From positions 982,002 to 1,046,001 of the forward strand of contig NZ_JACHEF010000001.1 of the NCBI RefSeq assembly GCF_014207355.1: a stretch of 64,000 nt of DNA, given 5' to 3'. Below, one piece after another: positions 32,875 through 41,767 of this stretch. Position 1 is the first letter of the stretch, and each line of letters begins with the position of its first letter. The position numbers were made by a program, and so were the translations under genes. Under the pieces are notes generated by a model, which saw only the letters and a list, made by a program, of their open reading frames with translations, made no database searches and had not been told where the DNA came from. Origin of the DNA: Mesorhizobium sangaii (GTDB taxonomy: Bacteria > Pseudomonadota > Alphaproteobacteria > Rhizobiales > Rhizobiaceae).

Positions 32875-33882
32875 ATGTATCGTCCATTCCGCGCTGTTGC
32901 GTTTTCCCTCGCTTCGCTCGCCACTGCCGGCGGAGCCTTGGCCGATCCGCCCGCGCCACCAGCGCCGGCAAAGCCCAGGCAGGTCGTCATCATCTCGTTC
33001 GACAGCGCCCGCGACATTTCGCAGTGGAAGCGCAGCCGCGCGCTGGCGCAGCGCACCGGCGCGCATTTCACCTACTTTCTGTCCTGCGTGTTCCTGCTGT
33101 CGCCGGAAACGCGCAAGGAATACACGGCGCCCGGCAAGACATCAGGCAAATCCAACATCGGCTTTGCCGCCTCCAAGCAGGAAGTGAGCGAACGGCTCGA
33201 GCAGATCGGACTTGCCGCGCATGAGGGCCACGACATCGCCAGCCATGGCTGCGGCCATTTCGACGGCAAGGACTGGAGCAAGGCCGACTGGCTGAAGGAG
33301 TTCGGCTCGTTCGAGCACATTCTCGAGAACGCCTATGCGATCAACGGCATCGCGCCCGAGCCCAAAGGCTGGCGCGATTTCGCGAGGCATGCAGTGGTCG
33401 GTTTCCGTGCGCCGTATTTGTCGACAGGCAAGGCGCTCTACGAGGCGCTGCCGGCTGCCGGCTACCAATTCGACGCGAGCGGTGTCTCACAGGGCCCTGC
33501 CCGGCCGACGGCCAGCCACGGCATCCTGCACTTTTCACTGCCTCAGATTCCGGAAGGACCGAAATCGAGGCCGGTGATCGCCATGGATTACAATCTCTAT
33601 GTCAGACATTCCGGCGGCTTCGAGCGGCCGAGCAAGGCGGACGAGTTCGCCAACCGAACCTACGATGCCTTTCGCGCCGCCTTCGATGCGCAATATCAGG
33701 GCAAGCGCATTCCGCTGGAACTCGGCTTCCACTTCGCCCTGATGAATGACGGTGCCTACTGGAACGCGCTGGAGCGTTTTGCCGGCGAGGTCTGCGTCAA
33801 GGCCGATGTCGAATGCATCAGTTTTCGCGATTATGTTTCGCGGCAGGATGCCGCCAAAAAGCAAGCATCGGTCGGCGGCTGA
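32875..33882 (+). CDS. Exported polysaccharide deacetylase (NodB-like) family protein
   Basis: The start is ATG 32875 (MYRPFRAVAFSLASLATAGG); a signal peptide ends at GALADPP. The 335-residue protein has the NodB-type motifs VVIISFDSARD (motif 1), SHGCGHF (His-x3-His, motif 2) and GFRAPYL (motif 3). In motif 1 a Ser replaces the second Asp of the usual TFDDG, the metal ligand, so activity may differ from classical deacetylases. The C-terminal half holds EFANRTYDAFRAAFDAQYQG and LELGFHF. It is divergent from the YfgM/der pair and convergent with bacA. Confidence 0.83.
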   Translation: MYRPFRAVAFSLASLATAGGALADPPAPPAPAKPRQVVIISFDSARDISQWKRSRALAQRTGAHFTYFLSCVFLLSPETRKEYTAPGKTSGKSNIGFAASKQEVSERLEQIGLAAHEGHDIASHGCGHFDGKDWSKADWLKEFGSFEHILENAYAINGIAPEPKGWRDFARHAVVGFRAPYLSTGKALYEALPAAGYQFDASGVSQGPARPTASHGILHFSLPQIPEGPKSRPVIAMDYNLYVRHSGGFERPSKADEFANRTYDAFRAAFDAQYQGKRIPLELGFHFALMNDGAYWNALERFAGEVCVKADVECISFRDYVSRQDAAKKQASVGG

Positions 33883-33912
33883 GCCGCCAACCCGGTTCCA
33901 AACCTCAGCTCT

Positions 33913-35172
33913 TTAGGCCGGGTCCTCGGCGCCTTGCCGTTCCAGGTAGCGCTGATCGATCGGCGGCAACGGCTCGCCTTGCAGCGTCGCTTCAAAGGCG
34001 CGCAGGCGCTTGTGGACCGATTGCAGCTCGACGATGGTCGACCAGGAGGTGAGAAGAAACTGCAGCGAACCCGTCACTTTGCCGAATGCGTTCGAGATCT
34101 GGTTCAGTGCGCCGAAGGTTATCTTGTGCGCCACGAGTGACGGACCCAGGATCAGCAGCGAGAAGATGTTGTCCGCCTGCAGATACGTATACCGGACCAC
34201 GTTGAAATAGATGTAGTGGAAATAGAGCCTGAAATAGTTGTGACGAACGTTCGCGAACAGCTCGGCAGTGGTGGCTGGCTGGGCCCTCTCCGCATGATCT
34301 TCGCCGTAGACAAGTTCCTTGCGATAGGCAGCCTCGACACGCTGATTGCGAAACTGCAGCCCCGGAAGTTTCAGGCCGGCAATCATCACCGAGATCGTTC
34401 CGAACAGGCACCAGGCCAGTGCTGCGACAACCAAGGGCTGCGGGATCGCGCCGACAATCGGCAACTCGCTGATGTGAGCCTGCAACTGGATCATGACCGG
34501 CAGGAATGCGATCAACGTCATGATCGACTGGACGAAGCTCGAGCCGAGATCCTCCATGATCTGCGAGAACCGCATGGTGTCTTCCTGGATACGCTGCGAG
34601 GCGCCCTCGATATGGCGTAGCCTGCCCCAGTTCTCGACGAAATAATTGTTCATCGCGGTGCGCCAGCGGAAGATCCAGTGGCTGACGATGAAGGCGTTGA
34701 CCACTTGCACATTCATGCCGACCAGCGCTAGCCACGAAAAATCGGCCAATCCGATGTAAAACTCACCGTTGGTCGACTCTCCAGTCCCCGACATCAGTCC
34801 CTGCACATAGTCGAAGAAAGGCCCATACCAGGCGTTGACCGCAACGCTGACCTGCACATTGAAATAGATGAAGAACAGGATGACCGACGTCATCAGGATC
34901 GACCAGCGCTGCCAGGGATGCGGCGAATACCAGCTCCAGAACGCGTAGAAGGCGAGCACGCAAAACGCGAAGTAGAGATAGAACCAGAGAAACGGCGGCG
35001 ACAAAAGGATGGCGATGCCGATGATGGGGGGCGCGCCAGCCACGGCCGGCGGCAGTCCGACAAGGGCGCCCAACTGCTCTCCGCCGAAAAACCAGAACAG
35101 GATCGCGGCAAGGCTCCAGATGGCTGCCGAAGAGAAAAAAAGCTTCGGCTGCGGGAAGAAGGATACGAACAC
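33913..35172 (-). CDS. bacA: SbmA/BacA-family peptide transporter
   Basis: The 419-residue inner-membrane protein matches BacA throughout as I remember it: MFVSFFPQPKLFF, SVAVNAWYGPFFDYV, RLRHIEGASQRIQEDTMRF, and LELQSVHKRLRAFE-type stretch near the end, with eight membrane helices. BacA and SbmA import antimicrobial and nodule-specific cysteine-rich peptides by proton-driven transport; in Sinorhizobium bacA is essential for bacteroid survival. It is convergent with the deacetylase gene and has no operon partner. Confidence 0.92.
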   Translation of the reverse strand: MFVSFFPQPKLFFSSAAIWSLAAILFWFFGGEQLGALVGLPPAVAGAPPIIGIAILLSPPFLWFYLYFAFCVLAFYAFWSWYSPHPWQRWSILMTSVILFFIYFNVQVSVAVNAWYGPFFDYVQGLMSGTGESTNGEFYIGLADFSWLALVGMNVQVVNAFIVSHWIFRWRTAMNNYFVENWGRLRHIEGASQRIQEDTMRFSQIMEDLGSSFVQSIMTLIAFLPVMIQLQAHISELPIVGAIPQPLVVAALAWCLFGTISVMIAGLKLPGLQFRNQRVEAAYRKELVYGEDHAERAQPATTAELFANVRHNYFRLYFHYIYFNVVRYTYLQADNIFSLLILGPSLVAHKITFGALNQISNAFGKVTGSLQFLLTSWSTIVELQSVHKRLRAFEATLQGEPLPPIDQRYLERQGAEDPA

Positions 35173-35285
35173 TGTGGGGGATTCCTCGGTCGATGCGCAA
35201 ATCAGCGGGGTTTAGCGGGCATAAAGTCACACATTAGGTGGAAAGCAAATGCCTGCCCGATGCCCGGCAACGAGCAAACCCATAA

Positions 35286-36443
35286 TCATGGCGATTTTGG
35301 CGCGGCCGACCATGTGATGGCGCCGGAGACGACCAGCATGACTGCGGCGGTGATCGAGGCGAGGAAGAAATCGCCTGACATCTGCGCCAGCAACCCGGCG
35401 GCGATCGGGCCGATGATCTGGCCAAGGCCGAAGGACGCGGTCATCAGGGCAAAGATACGCCGCGGCGCTCTTGGCGCCTGTTGCCGCGCGGCCTGCAGGC
35501 CCAGTGCCGTGATGGCAATGAAGGTGCCGCCGAGCAGCAGGCCGCCAAGCAGCGGCCCTGTGCGTCCGCTGATGGCCACGTTGGCGGTGACGCCCGCAAC
35601 TTCGATGAAGCATGCCAGCGCATAGGCTGCGTAAAGCCCGATCCGGGCGGCGATCTTCTGCCAGAGCCAGGTCGAGGGAAAACCGGCAAGGCCGGCGACC
35701 ATCCACACCATCGCCTCGAAAACGCGGCTGCCGCCGCCTTGTCGGACGATGGCGACCAGGAACGTCGCCGTCACCACATAGCCAAAACCGAACAGGCCGT
35801 AGGCGACGATGATCTTCATCAGCGACCAGTCCTTCGGCAGCGCCGGCTCGTGCGTAGCTTCACCATTGGCGAGTGGGCCTTCGTTCGCCAACAGCGCGAC
35901 GACGACGAAACCGCAGGCCGAAATTGCCGCCGACCACAGCCAGCCAGCCGGCCAGCCGGCATGTTCAGTGACCAGCGCCGCCATCATCGCCGCGGACACT
36001 GCGATGCCGAGGCCAACGCCGCCAAAATGCCACGCCTGCAGGTCGCCGCGGCCGGCAGCGTTTATATGGCTGAAAACGATGCTGGCCATGAACACCATGA
36101 CGAAGGCGCTGGCCAGGCCGGCCAGAAAGCGGATGACGAGAAAGGCGACCATGGTGTCGGACAGTCCCATCAACGCAGCAAGGGCAGTGCTGGCGCCGAG
36201 ACCCACCAGCATCAGCATGCGTTCACGTCCCTGCGCCCAACCGCCCGCCGCCGCCAGCGCGCCGACGAGGTAGCCAAGATAGTTGGTGGAGGCGATCCAC
36301 CCGGCATCGGCCGGCGACAGATGGAGTTCCTCCATCATGCCCGGCAGGATCGGCGTGTAGACAAAGCGGCCGATGCCCATGGCAACAGCCATGGCGATCA
36401 TGCCGGCGATGGCGAAACGCAGTGCTGTCGAGGTGGGTGTCAT
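35286..36443 (-). CDS. YbfB/YjiJ-family MFS transporter
   Basis: The start is ATG at 36441-36443 (MTPTSTALRFAIAGMIAMAV); the longer frame adds sequence without a ribosome site. The 385-residue protein has 12 membrane helices. The signature GIGRFVYTPILPGMMEELHLS and SPADAGWIASTNYLGYLVGAL define the YbfB/YjiJ subfamily. The central loop has PLANGEATHEPALPKDW. The substrate is not established. It lies downstream of the small gene at 36706 on the same strand. Confidence 0.88.
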   Translation of the reverse strand: MTPTSTALRFAIAGMIAMAVAMGIGRFVYTPILPGMMEELHLSPADAGWIASTNYLGYLVGALAAAGGWAQGRERMLMLVGLGASTALAALMGLSDTMVAFLVIRFLAGLASAFVMVFMASIVFSHINAAGRGDLQAWHFGGVGLGIAVSAAMMAALVTEHAGWPAGWLWSAAISACGFVVVALLANEGPLANGEATHEPALPKDWSLMKIIVAYGLFGFGYVVTATFLVAIVRQGGGSRVFEAMVWMVAGLAGFPSTWLWQKIAARIGLYAAYALACFIEVAGVTANVAISGRTGPLLGGLLLGGTFIAITALGLQAARQQAPRAPRRIFALMTASFGLGQIIGPIAAGLLAQMSGDFFLASITAAVMLVVSGAITWSAAPKSP

Positions 36444-36705
36444 TGCAGCGCACAATAAGTGCGCGAGGCGGTGATACAATCCACCTTTGGTTGGGCCAGC
36501 GCGGTCGCAGTGCGCGGCGCTCGCCTCGACTTTTGCTTAAGCCGGAAAGCGAGACGTCCGCTCAGAGATCGTTTCGAAATTCGCTCTGGCGAGTCATATG
36601 GTGGTGGTTTCGAGAACCGTAGCGCAGCGGACATTGGTCCGTGAGCAACGGAAGCACTGAAAACGCCATCAGATGGCCGCCAGAGTAGAAATTCCAAACA
36701 GTCTC
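36444..36705. other. Intergenic stretch upstream of the MFS gene
   Basis: No convincing gene is seen. A frame on the minus strand (MEFLLWRPSDG..., 36440-36697) has ordinary composition but overlaps the MFS start and lacks a ribosome site. The region presumably holds the MFS promoter, although no clear -35/-10 pair stands out. Confidence 0.4.
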
Positions 36706-36930
36706 TCAGCAGTGTCCACCGAAACCGGCATGCACTGAAGCAGTCTCGTGCACCGTCCGCCGCGCCGTCAGCCTGAACGGCACGTCACCCAATTCACGCT
36801 CCGACATGGTGTTCAGCACAGGATGCGAAAGCGGATCGGTCAGCCATCTCTGCGTCTCACTCTCCCGGCTTGGCTCATGCGGAGCATCGGTCGAGAAAAA
36901 GATCTTCAGCGATGACAACATGCTCAGCAT
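36706..36930 (-). CDS. Small conserved-looking protein of unknown function
   Basis: ATG at 36928-36930 is preceded by GGAGCCGAAA (GGAG, 6-nt gap). The 74-residue product reads MLSMLSSLKIFFSTDAPHE, then TQRWLTDPLSHPVLNTMSERELGDVPF. The DPLSHP-x-LxxMSERELxDxPF segment looks like a DUF1127-related helix motif, the small Arg-poor stress proteins of rhizobia, but I am not certain. It is divergent from the LysR gene at 37026. Confidence 0.55.
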   Translation of the reverse strand: MLSMLSSLKIFFSTDAPHEPSRESETQRWLTDPLSHPVLNTMSERELGDVPFRLTARRTVHETASVHAGFGGHC

Positions 36931-37025
36931 TTTCGGCTCCGCGGGTCTGGCTCCCTCGATAAGGTCTGCCGTTTCGATGTGTCTTTCAATTGAGATTTGA
37001 GCCGGATCGGTTTAGAAAAACTCAA

Positions 37026-38042
37026 ATGGCCATGCTCAATCGCGTCCATCTCAACGGCCTTCGCGCCGTCGAAACCGTCGCCCGTCTCGGCTCGCTCGCG
37101 GCGGCCGCAGGCGAACTCAACGTCTCCGTCAGCGCCGTCAGCCAGCAGATCAGCCGCACCGAGAAGCAGCTCGGCCAGGCGCTGTTCGAGCGAACGGCGA
37201 GTGGTCTCGTGCTGACCAAGTTCGGCGCCGTTTTCGCGGCCCGCCTCGGTGCTGGGTTTCGCGAGCTTGCCCACGCCGTGGCGCTGACCGACGAGGCGAC
37301 GCAATGCACATTGGTTGTTTCGGTGGCGCCGGCCTTTGCCTCGAAGTGGCTGCTGCCGCGGCTGTCGCGTCACTTCGCACGACATCCCGACGTGCTGTTG
37401 CGCATCGACGCTTCGGTGCGGCTGGCCGATCTCGATCACTCCGATATCGACATCGCTATCCGGCTCGGCGACGGCAAATGGCCGGGTGGGAGGGCGGAAC
37501 TGCTTTTGGCTCAGGAAGTCTTTCCAGTCTGCGCCCCGGTGATCGCCAGGAAACTGAAATCGATCGAGGACCTTGCCCAGACCTGCGCCATCACCGACGA
37601 GCGGGCCATGATCAACTGGGAAAGCTGGTTCGAGGCAGCCGGCGTTCCGCCCGTCACCTTCCTGAAGGGTGCCCGCTTCACCGATCCGATGCTGTGCCTG
37701 GAATCGGCGATTGCCGGCCATGGCGTGATGCTCGGCTGGCAATTGCTGACGGCCGATGCGCTGGCCGATGGCCGGCTGGTGGCGCCATTTGGAATCCGCG
37801 CCCAGAGCGGCCTCGGCTATTGGCTGGTGACCTCCTCCGCTAAGGCCGAAAGCCGCAAGGTCCGGGACTTCAAGGTCTGGATCAAGGAAGAGATCGAGGC
37901 GACGATGGCACAGTTCGGGTCCGCGAAGGCGGCCACCGCACCCGCCGGCGCGTTCACGGTGGAAAGCACCGTGGCGCCGTTCTATGTAGAGTCAGACATC
38001 AAAGCAGAGTCAGACATCAAACTACGGCAGGTAGGATCATGA
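37026..38042 (+). CDS. LysR-family transcriptional regulator (GcvA-like)
   Basis: The start is ATG 37026 (MAMLNRVHLNGLRAVETVAR). The winged helix AAAGELNVSVSAVSQQISRTE and the GcvA-type effector domain (LSRHFARHPDVLLRIDASVRL, DIDIAIRLGDGKWPG) are clear. The last 45 residues after KVRDFKVWIKEEI are an unusual extension, and the final part carries two 16-bp direct repeats (37989-38004, 38007-38022) encoding ESDIK twice. Its TGA overlaps the ATG of the M29 peptidase gene, so the two form an operon, which is uncommon for a regulator and a peptidase. Confidence 0.87.
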   Translation: MAMLNRVHLNGLRAVETVARLGSLAAAAGELNVSVSAVSQQISRTEKQLGQALFERTASGLVLTKFGAVFAARLGAGFRELAHAVALTDEATQCTLVVSVAPAFASKWLLPRLSRHFARHPDVLLRIDASVRLADLDHSDIDIAIRLGDGKWPGGRAELLLAQEVFPVCAPVIARKLKSIEDLAQTCAITDERAMINWESWFEAAGVPPVTFLKGARFTDPMLCLESAIAGHGVMLGWQLLTADALADGRLVAPFGIRAQSGLGYWLVTSSAKAESRKVRDFKVWIKEEIEATMAQFGSAKAATAPAGAFTVESTVAPFYVESDIKAESDIKLRQVGS

Positions 38043-39295
38043 CCACACATTCGCGCGGCGTTTCCGCATCGATCGACCCGGTGAAGCTCGACAGGCTGGC
38101 GGAAGTCGCCATCAAGGTCGGGCTGCAGTTGCAACCCGGCCAGGACCTGGTGGTGACGTCATCGATCGCGGCGCTGCCGCTGACCAGGCGGATCGTCGAG
38201 CATGCCTACAAGGCCGGGGCCGGCCTGGTGACGCCGATCTTCAACGATGACGAGATGACGCTGGCGCGCTATCGCTTCGGCACCGATGCCGGCTTCGACC
38301 GGGCCGCCGGCTGGCTCTATGAAGGCATGGCGAAGGCCTTCGCCAACAATGCGGCGCGGCTTGCCGTACGCGGCGAGGATCCATCGCTGTTGTCGGCGCA
38401 GGATCCGGCGAAAGTGGCGCGCGCCAACAAGGCGAATTCGATGGCCTATCAGCCGGCGCTGGAGAAGATCACCGGCTTCGACATCAACTGGAACATCGTC
38501 GCCTACCCGGATCTCGCCTGGGCCAGGCAGGTCTTCCCAGATGATGCCGACGACGTTGCCGTGGCCAAGCTCGCCGACGCCATCTTTGCAGCGTCGCGGG
38601 TGAACGTCGAAGACCCGATCGGCAACTGGAAGGCGCACAATGCAGCACTTCGTGGCCGCACCGAATGGCTCAACGGCCACAATTTCCATGCGCTGCATTT
38701 CACCGGGCCGGGCACCGACCTGACCGTCGGGCTGGCGGACGGCCATGAATGGATGGGCGGCGCCTCGACCGCCAAGAACGGCATCACCTGCAACCCGAAC
38801 ATCCCGACCGAGGAAGTCTTCACCACGCCGCATGCCAGGCGCGTCGAGGGCCATGTCTCCTCGACCAAGCCGCTATCCTACCAGGGCACGCTGATCGACG
38901 AGATCTCGGTGCGTTTCGAGGAGGGCCGGATCGTCGAAGCGAAGGCTTCGAAGGGCGAGGACGTGCTGAAGAAGGTGCTCGACACCGACGAGGGCGCGCG
39001 CCGTCTCGGCGAAGTGGCGCTGGTGCCGCATTCCTCTCCGATCGCAGCCAGTGGCCTGTTGTTCTTCAACACGCTGTTCGACGAAAACGCCGCCTGCCAC
39101 ATCGCGCTCGGCCAGTGCTATTCGAAGTGCTTCGTCGATGGCGCGTCGCTCAGCCAGGACGAAATCGCCGCACGCGGCGGCAACAAGAGTTTCATCCACA
39201 TCGACTGGATGATCGGCTCGGACAAGATCGACGTAGACGGTGTCCACAAGGATGGCGCCCGCGTGCCGGTGATGCGCAAGGGCGAGTGGGCCTGA
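38039..39295 (+). CDS. M29 family aminopeptidase
   Basis: The 418-residue protein belongs to the thermophilic aminopeptidase AmpS/AmpT family: KVGLQLQPGQDLVVTSS near the start, HFTGPGTDLTVGLADGHEW in the middle, NIPTEEVFTTPHARRVEG with the metal-binding Glu residues, and HIALGQCYSKC with FIHIDWMIGSDKIDVDG near the end. These are two-metal broad-specificity aminopeptidases. It overlaps the upstream LysR gene by 4 bp. Confidence 0.92.
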   Translation: MTTHSRGVSASIDPVKLDRLAEVAIKVGLQLQPGQDLVVTSSIAALPLTRRIVEHAYKAGAGLVTPIFNDDEMTLARYRFGTDAGFDRAAGWLYEGMAKAFANNAARLAVRGEDPSLLSAQDPAKVARANKANSMAYQPALEKITGFDINWNIVAYPDLAWARQVFPDDADDVAVAKLADAIFAASRVNVEDPIGNWKAHNAALRGRTEWLNGHNFHALHFTGPGTDLTVGLADGHEWMGGASTAKNGITCNPNIPTEEVFTTPHARRVEGHVSSTKPLSYQGTLIDEISVRFEEGRIVEAKASKGEDVLKKVLDTDEGARRLGEVALVPHSSPIAASGLLFFNTLFDENAACHIALGQCYSKCFVDGASLSQDEIAARGGNKSFIHIDWMIGSDKIDVDGVHKDGARVPVMRKGEWA

Positions 39296-39316
39296 CATTT
39301 ACTTGAGGAGGGTCGC

Positions 39317-39673
39317 ATGGCCTTCGACCTGGCGGTCAAGCGGGTTTATGAGCCGCCGGCGCCGGACGACGGGCAGCGGGTGCTGGTCGACCGGATCTGG
39401 CCACGCGGCGTCAGCAAGCAAGAGGCCGCGCTGACGCTATGGCTGAAGGACATCGCACCGAGCGATGGCCTGCGCGGATGGTTCGGCCATGCACCGGAGC
39501 GCTGGGCAGAGTTTCAGAAGCGATATCGGGCTGAACTGGACGGGAATGCAGAGGCGGTCGGGCAGTTGCGTGCGCTGCTCGACACCGGAAAGGTCACGCT
39601 GCTCTATGGTGCGCATGACGAAGCGCACAACAATGCGGTGGCGCTGGCGGCGTATCTCAGAAAGACGGATTGA
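39317..39673 (+). CDS. DUF488 family protein
   Basis: The 118-residue protein has the family signature LVDRIWPRGVSKQEAALTLWLKDIAPS, with WFGHAPERWAEFQKRY and LLYGAHDEAHNNAVAL. DUF488 proteins are small alpha/beta proteins of unknown biochemical function. It follows the M29 peptidase by 21 bp with GAGGAGGG before the ATG, so it is probably co-transcribed. Confidence 0.9.
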   Translation: MAFDLAVKRVYEPPAPDDGQRVLVDRIWPRGVSKQEAALTLWLKDIAPSDGLRGWFGHAPERWAEFQKRYRAELDGNAEAVGQLRALLDTGKVTLLYGAHDEAHNNAVALAAYLRKTD

Positions 39674-39757
39674 AGGGCGCCTATACCCTGCAACGGTGGC
39701 AATTGGCCAATCTCCCCCGCAAGGGTGGAGATCGGCAGCTTCGCCGTCCTGCTGCTC

Positions 39758-40120
39758 CTACTTAAAACTGCCGACCGCCTGCTCATAAACATCCGGCTTG
39801 AAGCCGACCAAAATCCGGTCGCCCAGGTCCAGCACCGGCCGCTTGATCATGGTCGGCTTGGCCAGCATCAGCGCCTTGGCCTTCTTCTCGTCGAGGTTCT
39901 GCTTTTCCTCGTCGGCCAATTCGCGAAAGGTCGTGCTTGCCTTGTTGAGCAGGATTTCCCAGCCAACCTTGCCGGCCCAGCCATCCAGCCGCTTCGCCTC
40001 CAGCCCCTCCGCCCTGTAGTCGTGAAACCGGTACGCAACATCATGGCTCTCCAGCCAGACGCGCGCCTTCCTGATCGTGTCGCAGGTGGTGATGCCGTAC
40101 ATGGTGATCGTCAAACGCAC
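39758..40120 (-). CDS. ArsC/Spx-family reductase (YffB-like)
   Basis: The 120-residue thioredoxin-fold protein has MYGITTCDTIRKARVWLESHDV, in which a single Cys (CDTIRK) replaces the CXXC motif, and LMLAKPTMIKRPVLDLGDRILVGFKPDVYE near the end. This is the ArsC-like reductase family of YffB; in vivo arsenate reduction is not implied. The start is GTG 40120 or a TTG six bases later. It is convergent with the DUF488 gene. Confidence 0.87.
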   Translation of the reverse strand: MRLTITMYGITTCDTIRKARVWLESHDVAYRFHDYRAEGLEAKRLDGWAGKVGWEILLNKASTTFRELADEEKQNLDEKKAKALMLAKPTMIKRPVLDLGDRILVGFKPDVYEQAVGSFK

Positions 40121-40225
40121 TTCCCCAAACTGACAGTCGAATCCGCTCGCAGCCTAGAACCGCCCTTCCCGCTTTGCCAGCACCCCTGGTTGGCATCCTT
40201 CGAATTTTGGCTGTTGCCAACACTA

Positions 40226-40237
40226 AGGAATTTTCCT
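40226..40237. promoter_or_regulatory. AGGAATTTTCCT palindrome upstream of the DHFR-ArsR-SRPBCC operon
   Basis: Five-bp arms around TT lie within CTAAGGAATTTTCCTAAG, 25 bp before ATG 40263. This is a possible ArsR-type autoregulatory site for the operon; it is short, so the assignment is tentative. Confidence 0.35.
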
Positions 40238-40262
40238 AAGTAATGGTCAAAGCTGGAAAGGA

Positions 40263-40841
40263 ATGACCATGGCCAGGATCGTTGTATCGGAATTCATCTC
40301 CATCGATGGCGTGATGGAAGCGCCGGGAGGCGAGCCGGGCTACCGGCACACCAACTGGGTCGGCAAGCGGCACGAGGCCGGACAGATCGAGTACAAATTC
40401 CAAGAGGTACTGGACCACGAGGCGCTGCTGATCGGCCGGGTGACCTATGAAAGCTTCGCCGACGCCTGGCCGACCTACAAAGGTGCGTTTGCGGACCGGA
40501 TGAACAGCATGCCGAAATATGTGGTGTCGACGACGGTGAAGACCCCGGCCTGGAACAACACGACCGTCCTTCAGGGCGAACCGATGGCCGCGATCCGCAA
40601 ACTCAAGCAGGATCTGAAAGGCGATATCGTCGTTGGCGGCAGCCGCACGCTGGTCAACGCGCTCAGGCAGCACGACCTTGTCGACGAATACCGGCTGATG
40701 GTGTTCCCGGTCATACTCGGCAGCGGCGCGCAGCTTTTCGACAGGACCGAGGACGCGACGGATCTCAGGCTGGTCGACACACGCTCCTTCGCCAACGGCG
40801 CCGTGGTGCTCACCTATCGTGTCGAGAGGTCATCGCCATGA
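40263..40841 (+). CDS. Dihydrofolate reductase-fold (RibD C-terminal-like) protein
   Basis: The 192-residue protein has the DHFR/RibD fold: [23 protein letters not shown] at the N-terminus, [54 protein letters not shown]. It probably reduces a pterin- or flavin-pathway-like substrate with NADPH, but these YwjB/YyaP-type homologues are uncharacterised. It overlaps the ArsR gene by 4 bp (ATGA). Confidence 0.88.
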   Translation: MTMARIVVSEFISIDGVMEAPGGEPGYRHTNWVGKRHEAGQIEYKFQEVLDHEALLIGRVTYESFADAWPTYKGAFADRMNSMPKYVVSTTVKTPAWNNTTVLQGEPMAAIRKLKQDLKGDIVVGGSRTLVNALRQHDLVDEYRLMVFPVILGSGAQLFDRTEDATDLRLVDTRSFANGAVVLTYRVERSSP

Positions 40842-41194
40842 CAAGTCTGCAATCCGCGACACAAACACCGCCACCAATCGACGGCATCTTCCGCGCCCTG
40901 TCCGACCCGACGCGGCGACGCGTGGTCGAGCGGCTGAACCGCAGCCCCGCCTCGGTCAGCGAACTTGCGCAGCCCTTCGACATGGCCCTGCCCTCCTTCA
41001 TCGAGCATCTCAGGGTTCTCGAAGGCTGCGGACTGGTGCATTCGCAAAAAACCGGCCGGGTCAGGACCTATCGACTGGCCCCCGAGCCGCTGAAGCTTGC
41101 CGAAAACTGGCTCGCCGAACAGCGCACGCTGTGGGAGCGCCGCCTCGACCAGTTCGACGCCTATGTGATGACCCTGAAGGAGAAAGACGCATGA
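40838..41194 (+). CDS. ArsR/SmtB-type winged-helix regulator
   Basis: The 118-residue protein opens with a Pro/Thr segment and has [45 protein letters not shown] (HTH) and [10 protein letters not shown]. The metal-binding ELCVCDL motif of the classical ArsR is absent, so this is a metal-independent member of the kind that partners SRPBCC proteins. It overlaps both neighbours by 4 bp. Confidence 0.9.
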   Translation: MTSLQSATQTPPPIDGIFRALSDPTRRRVVERLNRSPASVSELAQPFDMALPSFIEHLRVLEGCGLVHSQKTGRVRTYRLAPEPLKLAENWLAEQRTLWERRLDQFDAYVMTLKEKDA

Positions 41195-41670
41195 GCTATC
41201 CGTTCAAGCCGGATCCCAGACTGGACCTCGTGCTGGAGCGTGTCGTCGATGCGCCGCGCGAGCTGTTGTGGAAAGCCTGGACGACCCCAGCCCATGTCAA
41301 GCAGTGGTTCACGCCGAAGCCGTGGATGATCACCGACTGCGAGATCGACCTCAGGCCGGGCGGGCTGTTCCGCACGCGCATGCAGTCGCCTGACGGCCAG
41401 GAAGTCAACGACCGCCATTGCTGCTACCTGGAAATCGTGCCCAACGAGCGGCTGGTGTGGACGGATGCGCTGCTGCAGGGCTACCGGCCGTCAGGGGAGC
41501 CGTTCATCACCGCGGTCATTTCCTTCCAGCCCGACGGCAATGGCACGCGCTACACCGCCACCGCCATCCACCGCGATGAGGCGACCCGCAAGAACCATGA
41601 AGAGATGGGTTTCTTCGACGGCTGGGGCACGGTGGCGGATCAGCTTGCGGAATACGTGAAGACCATATGA
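41191..41670 (+). CDS. SRPBCC (AHSA1/START-like) domain protein
   Basis: The start is ATG 41191, overlapping the ArsR stop. The 159-residue protein has [47 protein letters not shown], and a C-terminal helix [21 protein letters not shown], the standard AHSA1-type fold with a hydrophobic cavity. ArsR-AHSA1 pairs are common; the ligand is unknown. Confidence 0.9.
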   Translation: MSYPFKPDPRLDLVLERVVDAPRELLWKAWTTPAHVKQWFTPKPWMITDCEIDLRPGGLFRTRMQSPDGQEVNDRHCCYLEIVPNERLVWTDALLQGYRPSGEPFITAVISFQPDGNGTRYTATAIHRDEATRKNHEEMGFFDGWGTVADQLAEYVKTI

Positions 41671-41767
41671 CCCCTCACATGGCGGCCGGGCCATCGTCCC
41701 GGCCGCCGTGCTTATTTGCAAACCAGCGAAGAGAGCAGGCTCCCGGAAGCCGGCGGTTTTTACGGCT

